A stretch of DNA of 24,571 nucleotides from Pleurotus ostreatus/Saccharomyces cerevisiae fusant (lineage: Eukaryota; Opisthokonta), in the NCBI GenBank assembly GCA_024196135.1, contig JAMQCK010000408.1:1-24571 (forward strand), given 5' to 3'. Shown here piece after piece: positions 9,146 to 17,208 of the stretch. Position 1 is the stretch's first letter. The number at the start of each line of letters is the position of its first letter. The notes below the pieces were generated by a model. It searched no databases and was not told where the DNA came from. It saw only the letters and a list, made by a program, of their open reading frames with translations. The position numbers were made by a program, and so were the translations under genes.

Positions 9146-12100
9146 TCAATTGTCTATTGCGACGTAAAAGAGCGCGACCGCATGCCGGCCGTGCGCTGTA
9201 CGGAGAGAAGGGAGGTCGCTCATCACGCCTTCATAAACGAACTTACCATGTTCGTGCATACCATCGTAGTACCAGACATGATGGAGGCCCTGCATGACCC
9301 TGAGAGTGAAGTGGCTCCCACCGTAATAGACAATTCCTTTGAGTACGTAGGCCTGGCGTCGTCGGCGGTCCAGGCGCAGGGAGAACGAAGATTGCAAAGC
9401 TCGACCTTGGCCGGGATCGAATTCGACAAAAAGGAAAGACGTATCACTTTCCAAGCGAGTACTCTGCTTAGCGTTGGTGTTGCAAGTACTACAGATTTCC
9501 CGTGCCTCCGACCCTCTAAACCATTTGCCGACGTCTCTAGCGTACAGGGCCTCGATCTCGAACACAGGCGCTGTTGAAAATCTCGTGCGCGGACCCTCTG
9601 CGCCGTGCAAGTGATGATCCACATATCTCTTGCATTGTGTCGTAGTAGTAGCGACGCACCTACTGACATTGAACAAGTGGGTGAGTACAGAATGAAGAAC
9701 AGTGTACTGCCCGGGCACAAATGTTGCCGGGGCTGCAGAATGTAAGAAAGCGCGCATAGAGTCTCTGACTGCGGTCACATCCAGATTGGGTCCAAGACCC
9801 ATGCCCAAATGTGCGTCTAAGGCACTGTACAGGATCGAAGCGCCTTCGCTTCCCCAATGCCTCAGCCGCGGCAGCCATTCTTCGGGAGCTTCAGTCGTAA
9901 CCCATGACAAGAGAGTAGCGATGGAGTCGTAAGCACAGCTATTGTCTGCCCATGCCGCTCCGAACCTGAGGACGGGAGGATACACATAATCAATCCCGAC
10001 GGGATTGGGTCCGGGTTCAGGTCTTTGGCGCTTGCGGGGCGGCGAGAAAGTAGTATCATTGTCTCGGGTACGTTTGGCTGGCGCCACAAAGTTGCTGATG
10101 GGAACAAATTCATCGGACATTGCCGAACGCGGCAGATCCCCCTTCGCGTCCTTGACCGTGATCAGCTGCCAGTCAATGGGCGCAACTTCGAAATCCAACC
10201 ACGCTTCTGGATTGGTCACAGTTCCACTGGCATTGTACTTCGGCTTTTCGTCCGTCCACTCCAACGCTTCAGGCATTCCTGGTGGCATGTACGACTCGCC
10301 CTTCCACTTCCGAAAGGCGGAGATCAAGTCTTTCCTGCGATGGCCCGTGACCTCCGCTGGCAGTTTCCCCTCGTACTGGAGCCTCGTTATCTCATTCAGG
10401 AGCTCTAGTTCTCGAAACTCTTGGCGTAAAGCGCCACTGCATCCCCCTTGGATCTTGGTGGGATTGTACCCTCGCAAGATGAGCGTCCCCGCTGATGTCC
10501 GACCTCTCGAAAGGGCTACGTAGTACGCATGATGATCAGCGCAGTCTTGTAAGTCCACAACATTGACTTCGCGGGACTTACCCTGAGAGGCGTAATCGGT
10601 CATAGAAAAGTTTGGCAAGACGTGCACTTGGTCCCGTAGAACGGATATGTACTTGCTCCCGGTTGTCACCCTTGGAAGCATGCACTCCACGGTCATCTTC
10701 TGCCTTGTAATCGGAACCACGTTCTTAGGTAAGCCCGGAAACTGGACTGATCTCGGCGGGGTAACTAATTCGACGAACAGGACGTCAAGCATTCTCTGCC
10801 CACGGCTACCCCTTGACTCTTGCCAGTCGTAAACAACTCCTTCTTGCCCTTTCGTCATCGACAACTCGGTCGCAGAGTTGTAGCGCAACATTACCGGCAT
10901 ACCTCGACAAAGCGACAGCTTCCCAGGTACGTACGACTTGCAAAAAGAGTGCGGCTGCTCCCATAGTTCATGTTGCAAGAAGGCGCTGAGTTGCCTATCT
11001 TGCTGTCCTTTGACGCGAAGCCAGTCGTCAGAAAAGAACTCTATAAGCTCTTGACCGCTTTCTGTAGCGAAACGACGAACCCCAATGTCATTGATGGCGT
11101 CTTTGACGATGTTCCGAGCGGTGATCACTGATACATTTCTGAAGAGCTCATCTGCGATTGAAAGGTCTGTCAACGAAGAGAAAGCGCATCTGGAGTCTAT
11201 CCAGGTAAGGTTCCTGCTCGTACAGACCTTCAACCTCATCCTCATCATGCAATCTTGGAACTCCAGGTCTTCTGCGCTGGTCGCGCTCTGACGATGATTC
11301 TGCTTCAGGAGCACAACGACAACGAACAGGTGCCAAATGGCCTTTCCCAGCGCAGCCTTTTGACTTCGTGCGTCAGAGCCGTATCGCCCTGCTTTTCTAC
11401 TGTACAGCGAGCCTTCCTCACCACCTACAACCGGTGGTTGCTGTGCAAAGTCACCGGCGAAGATCATGTTCAGGCCTCCGTATGGTACGTCAGTGACGCC
11501 TATCGCTTGACAAGTTGCCCTGCTGACGTTGTAGTTCTCGTAGTGCGCTAGCATAGACGCCTCGTCCATAAGCAGGGTTCCTTTGCCTTTCATGCGCTGC
11601 TTGACCTTCGCACGCCCGGTCATGGTCTGCTCTTTTAAAGTCGATATTCCCAACGTCGAATGGTATGTAGACCCGTTCACCAGATTAGAAGCTGTTCCTG
11701 TCGGAGCCATGACAAGATACCCAGAGCCGATGTCCGCACGGTCAATGACGGCTTGGACGGCCTGAAACACACGAGATTTTCCAGTGCCGCCCATACCGCC
11801 AATGTACATCAACAGTTGACCGCAACCTGGAGTGAGGATGTGGTTGCCCGCAATACGCACCGCACGCTCCTGGTCCTCGTTCAACGAGAAATCGGCCAGG
11901 ACAGCGTCCACTAGACCTCGCTGAAGCGGTGCAACATAGGTTCGCATTAAGAGCGCCTTGTTTACTATATCCACGCTTACTACGTAGGCGGGGCCTACCA
12001 CAGGATGCTCATCAGGAACGACGAGAAGGCGGACTCCTTGTGCGTCAATTGCTGCCTTCTTTGCTTCTTGAACGATCCCGGTCCAGTCTCTCGCACTTCT

Positions 12101-15100
12101 TTTGACGCAGATTCTGCCCGTCGGCGCGGAGATCGTGGCGCTCGGTATGTCCCACCTATGCCTAACCATCATGTCTTTCATGCCAAGGAAAGACGTCTTC
12201 TTCTTGGTGTACAGTGTATTCATTTCTTCGTATTCTGCGTGCGTGGTCGGGAACACGGTCTCAATTTGGCTTCTGCAATCGTCGTCGTGGTCGATGTTTT
12301 GGATGTCCTCTTCGGTGAGTGGCATAGCGTCAGTCCACCCTTCACCACTCTTCTGTCTTGACCTATAGTCATCTCGCGCGTCCATGCACTCCCATCTCAA
12401 GTTGAAGTTCTTCATCAGCTGGCGTTCGCGCGGTGAGAATTTATGGTTATCGAAAGCGTCTTTCCAAGTCTCATTCGCGGATTTTAGGTCTTCCGGGCGT
12501 CTCCAGGGTTTGAACAGCATCAGCATGACCTGGATGTACTCATCAAGATTGCCTTTATCGCTGCGGGGCACCAGGCGCATGAAGTTCAACACAAGCATTG
12601 GATCCTCCTTCTGTCGCTCTTTCATGCAATGGGAGCTCGCTAGGGAGTGTCCGCGCCGAAAAGGGTGGTGCCAGTTCGGCAAACGCGTCGTTGGTGGTTC
12701 TCCGAGCGTTTCAGGCAGGGGATCTACGGGCTCATCATCATCGAATTCATGCGAAGGGACGTCTTCGTTTCTAGCGTCTTTAGGCTCTGTGTCCCCTCGT
12801 TCGCTTGCTTCACCCTGAGAGTCTCGGCCTTCCGTATACTGCGTTTCTCCGTCGGAAAAGTCCATGTCGGCCTCATCAAGCGCAGCCCAAGGACCCTCGT
12901 CTTCCTCGTCCCCGTCATCTTCGACGTCGCTCGCGCCCCCGTGCTCGTCCTCTCCTGTATCCTCAGCCGCTGACGACGTTTTAGGTGCGTTGCCTTCAGT
13001 ATTGTTGGCGTCGTTTCTCTGGCGCTTGGGCAGCGAGATTCGCTCGCAATGCAACATGAATCTATACAAGTTATATTTCTCAAGCGCATCTGCTCGGTAA
13101 GTGTAATTTTGTGCCTCAGAAACCCCAATGATCGCTCCCTTCTTCTTGACGAGCAGTACGCTCTCTTCTCCATAGCCCTCGCTATTTTTCTGCCAGTACA
13201 TTTTAATCTGCCTGAAGTACGTGTGCCAGAAGAAAGGCTTAAACCGGTGCGACGTGTAGTGGTCCGGGTTACCAAGCAGATAGTGAGCGACTAAAGGCCC
13301 TCCGAGCTCCATCTTCGTCGCCAGTTTGTTGACAATCTTAGTCATTAGACGGCGCGCCGCTTCAATACCATCGCCACCCGAGCAGAGCACGTCTTGATTT
13401 TGGTCGAAGACAGATTTGATGACTTCAAATATAACGTGCGTCTGCGGTCCCATCTTTGTGATGTATTCGGTTATATAGTAAACGATGTGGTTGACAGCGC
13501 TTCCCGAAAGGAGGCATGAGCAGTCGTGGTTGCATCGGAAGAGATAGGTCAAGACAGTGCAGACATCGTTCATGTTGGGCTCCAAGTGCTTGAAGCGCAA
13601 GGCTCCCGTATTGGGGTCGACTCCCGTCTCGGTACGTACATCCCTTGGCATCCGAGCTTTGCAGCGTCCTGTCTTATTAAACTTGCAGTACTTGTCTTTG
13701 CATGTATGCACGTTCGTTCTCATGAGGATGTCATTTACCTCCTCTTTGAAGGTGCTCACCCATTCCCGGGTCTCCGCACATTTATGACACCCTCGCTTAG
13801 CGCAGACACAGTAGACCTGGGGCGGCGTCGCCGGATGAGTGTAAGTGGGGTTCTGATATTTCGGCTTCTTTCTAATCTCTTTCAGATGCGCAGATATCTC
13901 TTCGAATGTACCGTCTATAAACTCTCCCCTATGGCACGCTTCCGCATACTCAACCATTTGTGCGCAGAATTCCGATTCGAAGTCCTTCATTCGCTCGCGA
14001 ATCTCCGATGGCGAGAACGACCCGCGAATCCATAACAGAGAGTGAAGATGCAATGTCAAGCGGCCTTGCTGTTCGACAGTCGCGTAGTACCCACTTGTCT
14101 CGCCAAAAATCCCATCATGACCCGAGTCAACTCCAAGGACGTGCTTGATGAATCCTTCGACGGCGAAGTGAAAGAACCGCGCGCCGGCGATTGGGTTGCC
14201 CACTACAGCGCGAAAGCGGTGGTCCCGCTCCTCGTCAGTCGTCGGAGGTTGGAGGTTAGGCTTGAACGCCTGCTCGGCGTCTGCAAGGTAAAAACACAGT
14301 GGATGTTTGATATCCGTTGGCGCAATCGTTATGTACCAAATAGGAGACCCAAGGTGTGCGATTAGGGACCATATTTCCGTTCTCATCCATTTCCTACCTG
14401 CAGAAGATCCGTCAACCTTAGCCGCAACACTCTCCATGTCTTGAAGGACGCGATAGCACAGCTTCTCCTCATCAGTAGCAGGAATGACCCTCTCACCAGT
14501 CTTAGCACGATTAATAATGTGTTGGAGGACTGTGGGATCGACGGAGAGAATCCGCTGAGAGACCGCCTCGAACTGGCTTCGGCGAGCGACAAGAAAGCTC
14601 TGCGTCGTCGCATCGCGAATCTGAAAGTGGCTGAACGCGACGAAGATGAAAGCAGGATCTAATTGAAATCGCTTGTCATAATACATGAGCAAGTGGCGAC
14701 AGTGTTCTTTAAGAGAAAGGCGCAGTCGCTTGGTAGAAGCGTCGCTGGTGCAACCAAGACCTCCACGGCCGAAAGGGAAGAGCCAGGGGAACATTTTTGG
14801 GTATAAGAGCGGATTGTTATAAAGAGACTCCGGTCGCTCGCCATGGCCAATGCGCAACATTCCTTTATTCGAGTTGAAGTGGTCCAAAGCCAGCGCTGTA
14901 AGCTCTTCGTGAGTCTTCGTTTCTAAATCATTTCCCGTCAGGCCGTGGACTTGGAAAGGGATTTCACCTGTTTCGACGCCATGCTCGTCTGACACATCAT
15001 AGGAGCTCCGCCCCTCCGGTGCTATATTGGAAGTGGAGGGCCTGTATACGACGGACACAGGCGGAATTGACTCCGAGTACCGCGCCAGTGCGCTCTCATC

Positions 15101-16837
15101 GATGCTGATATCCTCCCACCCTGGTGTACGCGCGATGAGGTACTGCAGCGCCTCCCGGACAACGTGGTGACGCACCAAGAGTGGCGCAAACCTAGGAGAT
15201 TTATAATCTTCAACTGAGGGCGGTGTTGGACCTGTAAACATGACCGCCAACACCTTCTGAATGTCCTCCTTCGGCGGAGGCAGCGCCTCGTAGACCTTGT
15301 CTGATTCTACGGGGAAAGAAATGACATGAGCGATCGCTTTTCGATATCCACCTGCTACCTTCACGAACAAGGCGTTGTGACGGACAGGCTGTATCAACAG
15401 TCGCTCGAAGTACCGCAGGCGCCTGAGTACGAAGGGGACCTCCCCTATCCAAAGATTGTTCGCCAGAGCCAGACGAGGAACTAAGCCCTTGGTGACAACA
15501 GGGCGGCAGTCGGAGCATACATACCTGGCGTTCGGTATCAGCACGGGTTTATTATCGTCCCAAGGAGACCCATCATCTTTAAGAGCAGCATCAGCGACAG
15601 CGAGCACGGGAAAGTGTCTGGCGACGTGCCTAATGTTTGTCAAGTGCTTGGTGGGCTTCAACTCCGCACAGACACCACACGCCGCCTCTTCCATGGCCAT
15701 AGAGTCAGCGATGAAGTCGCTGGCAATGGTATGCAGGAGTTTATTAGAAAACGGAGGAGGCGGAAAAGATGGCTCGGGAGCTGCGGCTTTTGCTCTCTGG
15801 TACTGGTCATGCTTCATCTTCGCGTACCCTGGCTTCGCGCGGCGTGTGGCTTCGTACTTAGACACTTTAAGCAATGTCCTCTCTTCATCGAGAGGGATAC
15901 GTTTCAGGAGCGTAACCCAACCGTCACAGTTGGCAGTACATTCATGACCCTCACCAATACCAGTGAGGTCATCAGCGCCGACGCCGCGCCAGGTAACAGA
16001 AATGTCGTGAATTCTGCAGACCTTCTGAGCCTCCCGTATCGTAAGGTGCGTGAATAAAGCCGCGGGTGGAATCAGCGTACCGATGATATCGTCCGTGTAC
16101 TCACGATTGACCCCGTCTGCAGCGACGGTGTCTTCGTATATGTAGCACCAGTCTTCAAGGACGTGACACTGGGGAGTTCGCACCACGTAAGGCGCGATCT
16201 CGTAGCACCGGATGATTCGGAACTCAGCGCGATCTCTAACGCCACCGGAGGGACGTGCGGTCGTGAAAGGGTCAAGGAAGCGAGGATCGACACCGCATGA
16301 GAAGGTACTCAGCAGTCGAGAGGAAGATATAGCGATAGATAGATGGCAAACGGTGTACTGACGTACATAGCGACAGTAGATAACAGAGGCTGCGACAGCC
16401 CTGTCGACGACGGGCAGTGGAATGCCCAACCGCATGACGGCCCCGAGTTCAACCCTCGAGGATGCCCGTGAAGGCATAACACAGAGTTCCGCTGCCCAGA
16501 TGCAACGGGAACAAGAAGAGTGGAGGGGAGGAAGGAGTTGACGGGTACGGGGCGAAGCGGTCGTATGGAGGCGAAGGTGGTCGACGTCATTGTAAGGGGT
16601 CGTTGGTTGCACAAGGACCGTAATGGCGTCGTTGCAGGTAGCGCAGAGGGTTTGTGTGGACAGAATGACCACACGACCACGCAAGACACGCCGAGTTCTT
16701 GTGCATGCGCAGATGAGGGTGAGAGCGAACGGTTTTGGAGCACCGGAAGAAGCTAGATCGTGTAAGTTCAAGCCTTTGACCGAATGCGAGCAACACGCAC
16801 CTAACATGGTCCGTGGCCACAACTTCACAACGGTCAT
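9146..16837 (-). CDS. Helitron Rep-helicase with C-terminal cysteine-peptidase-like domain
   Basis: This is one uninterrupted frame of 2563 residues. Order: a cysteine-containing domain (CGVC at 387, to about 510) resembling DUF6570; the Helitron N-terminal domain (about 650-900); the HUH motif LTLHLHSLLW with H930 and H932; a Cys-rich stretch (about 1005-1075); the tyrosine motif YYITEYITK (Y1120, Y1121, Y1125, K1128); an acidic linker (about 1285-1330); and a Pif1/RecD-type helicase with Walker A GGTGKS (K1687), Walker B LLMDEA (D1758), GDFAQQPP, NHRQ, TDYASQGKS and YVALSRG. The tail carries NSCAYDS (C2301), GGSHFTL (H2509) and WYYDGM (D2525), a Cys-His-Asp arrangement like C19/OTU-type peptidases. 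Rep nicks and joins DNA ends while the helicase unwinds the donor strand. The true start is uncertain: residues 1-200 look poorly conserved, and M135 (16435) is an alternative. No catalytic residue appears lost. Confidence 0.9.
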   Translation of the reverse strand: MTVVKLWPRTMLGACCSHSVKGLNLHDLASSGAPKPFALTLICACTRTRRVLRGRVVILSTQTLCATCNDAITVLVQPTTPYNDVDHLRLHTTASPRTRQLLPPLHSSCSRCIWAAELCVMPSRASSRVELGAVMRLGIPLPVVDRAVAASVIYCRYVRQYTVCHLSIAISSSRLLSTFSCGVDPRFLDPFTTARPSGGVRDRAEFRIIRCYEIAPYVVRTPQCHVLEDWCYIYEDTVAADGVNREYTDDIIGTLIPPAALFTHLTIREAQKVCRIHDISVTWRGVGADDLTGIGEGHECTANCDGWVTLLKRIPLDEERTLLKVSKYEATRRAKPGYAKMKHDQYQRAKAAAPEPSFPPPPFSNKLLHTIASDFIADSMAMEEAACGVCAELKPTKHLTNIRHVARHFPVLAVADAALKDDGSPWDDNKPVLIPNARYVCSDCRPVVTKGLVPRLALANNLWIGEVPFVLRRLRYFERLLIQPVRHNALFVKVAGGYRKAIAHVISFPVESDKVYEALPPPKEDIQKVLAVMFTGPTPPSVEDYKSPRFAPLLVRHHVVREALQYLIARTPGWEDISIDESALARYSESIPPVSVVYRPSTSNIAPEGRSSYDVSDEHGVETGEIPFQVHGLTGNDLETKTHEELTALALDHFNSNKGMLRIGHGERPESLYNNPLLYPKMFPWLFPFGRGGLGCTSDASTKRLRLSLKEHCRHLLMYYDKRFQLDPAFIFVAFSHFQIRDATTQSFLVARRSQFEAVSQRILSVDPTVLQHIINRAKTGERVIPATDEEKLCYRVLQDMESVAAKVDGSSAGRKWMRTEIWSLIAHLGSPIWYITIAPTDIKHPLCFYLADAEQAFKPNLQPPTTDEERDHRFRAVVGNPIAGARFFHFAVEGFIKHVLGVDSGHDGIFGETSGYYATVEQQGRLTLHLHSLLWIRGSFSPSEIRERMKDFESEFCAQMVEYAEACHRGEFIDGTFEEISAHLKEIRKKPKYQNPTYTHPATPPQVYCVCAKRGCHKCAETREWVSTFKEEVNDILMRTNVHTCKDKYCKFNKTGRCKARMPRDVRTETGVDPNTGALRFKHLEPNMNDVCTVLTYLFRCNHDCSCLLSGSAVNHIVYYITEYITKMGPQTHVIFEVIKSVFDQNQDVLCSGGDGIEAARRLMTKIVNKLATKMELGGPLVAHYLLGNPDHYTSHRFKPFFWHTYFRQIKMYWQKNSEGYGEESVLLVKKKGAIIGVSEAQNYTYRADALEKYNLYRFMLHCERISLPKRQRNDANNTEGNAPKTSSAAEDTGEDEHGGASDVEDDGDEEDEGPWAALDEADMDFSDGETQYTEGRDSQGEASERGDTEPKDARNEDVPSHEFDDDEPVDPLPETLGEPPTTRLPNWHHPFRRGHSLASSHCMKERQKEDPMLVLNFMRLVPRSDKGNLDEYIQVMLMLFKPWRRPEDLKSANETWKDAFDNHKFSPRERQLMKNFNLRWECMDARDDYRSRQKSGEGWTDAMPLTEEDIQNIDHDDDCRSQIETVFPTTHAEYEEMNTLYTKKKTSFLGMKDMMVRHRWDIPSATISAPTGRICVKRSARDWTGIVQEAKKAAIDAQGVRLLVVPDEHPVVGPAYVVSVDIVNKALLMRTYVAPLQRGLVDAVLADFSLNEDQERAVRIAGNHILTPGCGQLLMYIGGMGGTGKSRVFQAVQAVIDRADIGSGYLVMAPTGTASNLVNGSTYHSTLGISTLKEQTMTGRAKVKQRMKGKGTLLMDEASMLAHYENYNVSRATCQAIGVTDVPYGGLNMIFAGDFAQQPPVVGGEEGSLYSRKAGRYGSDARSQKAALGKAIWHLFVVVVLLKQNHRQSATSAEDLEFQDCMMRMRLKVCTSRNLTWIDSRCAFSSLTDLSIADELFRNVSVITARNIVKDAINDIGVRRFATESGQELIEFFSDDWLRVKGQQDRQLSAFLQHELWEQPHSFCKSYVPGKLSLCRGMPVMLRYNSATELSMTKGQEGVVYDWQESRGSRGQRMLDVLFVELVTPPRSVQFPGLPKNVVPITRQKMTVECMLPRVTTGSKYISVLRDQVHVLPNFSMTDYASQGKSREVNVVDLQDCADHHAYYVALSRGRTSAGTLILRGYNPTKIQGGCSGALRQEFRELELLNEITRLQYEGKLPAEVTGHRRKDLISAFRKWKGESYMPPGMPEALEWTDEKPKYNASGTVTNPEAWLDFEVAPIDWQLITVKDAKGDLPRSAMSDEFVPISNFVAPAKRTRDNDTTFSPPRKRQRPEPGPNPVGIDYVYPPVLRFGAAWADNSCAYDSIATLLSWVTTEAPEEWLPRLRHWGSEGASILYSALDAHLGMGLGPNLDVTAVRDSMRAFLHSAAPATFVPGQYTVLHSVLTHLFNVSRCVATTTTQCKRYVDHHLHGAEGPRTRFSTAPVFEIEALYARDVGKWFRGSEAREICSTCNTNAKQSTRLESDTSFLFVEFDPGQGRALQSSFSLRLDRRRRQAYVLKGIVYYGGSHFTLRVMQGLHHVWYYDGMHEHGKFVYEGVMSDLPSLRTAHGRHAVALFYVAIDN

Positions 16838-16905
16838 TGTTCGAACCTGGGTGCTGGGGGAAAGGAAGAAAGATCGAAAACCCGAAAGGGGTTCCCTTTT
16901 ACTAT
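9146..16905 (-). mobile_element. autonomous Helitron-type rolling-circle transposon (ends approximate)
   Basis: Identity comes from the single very long frame coding for an HUH replication initiator fused to a Pif1-type helicase, the hallmark of Helitrons. The true ends are not fixed. Towards 16905 the minus strand reads GGGAACCCCTTTCGGGTTTTC (about 16877-16897). I suspect this is near the 5' terminus but cannot prove it. The 3' end should lie in 8502-9145. Helitrons insert between A and T without target duplication, so boundaries need a comparison with an empty site or a second copy. Confidence 0.8.
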
Positions 16906-17208
16906 CCTCTCATGACAAGTACTCGATCACGTCAGCTAGCGTAGCAAGCAACAGCAAATAGAAGCCCACATAGGCTATTTGCTACCGCTACGATTTCACT
17001 CGAAGACCGAGTCTGGACCTGCCGAAGAGTGGACGCCTACGCTCTTGCAATGTTTGCATTCCGAATGCGCGAATGTTCGGGTAAAGACAGTGATATTATC
17101 AGACGGATGTAGGGACAGTAGGTAACGAACGTACAGGAAGTCGAGGCCACAAAGTATAGTAAAGACAGTGCATGAAGTTAGGAAACGGGCTGGACGAGAA
17201 GGGTTTGC
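16838..17208. other. intergenic region with hairpins between the Helitron and gene G1
   Basis: It holds the 3' flank of gene G1 and probably the 5' end of the Helitron. A compact GC-rich hairpin AACCC-GAAAG-GGGTT lies at about 16879-16893, and a 9-bp hairpin at 16953-16983. No coding frame is supported. Confidence 0.45.
16953..16983. repeat. 9-bp inverted repeat (hairpin)
   Basis: AGCAAATAG at 16953-16961 pairs with CTATTTGCT at 16975-16983 across a 13-nt loop. Looser matches extend the stem outward (GTAGC on the left, GCTAC on the right). It lies about 225 bp past the stop of gene G1. It could be a transcript-end structure or part of a transposon terminus. Confidence 0.5.

Noticed and set aside
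12724..13275. 183-codon minus-strand frame inside the Helitron region
   Set aside because: It is a frame-shifted reading of the acidic linker of the Rep-helicase (Arg/Thr-rich), not a separate gene.
16835..16855. GTTCGAACC resembling a tRNA T-loop
   Set aside because: The flanking bases do not form a T stem, and no acceptor or anticodon arm is nearby on either strand.
9089..16961. Many plus-strand open frames of 60-170 codons opposite the Helitron frame
   Set aside because: They are antisense shadows of a conserved coding frame with intact catalytic motifs; their translations have no domain character.
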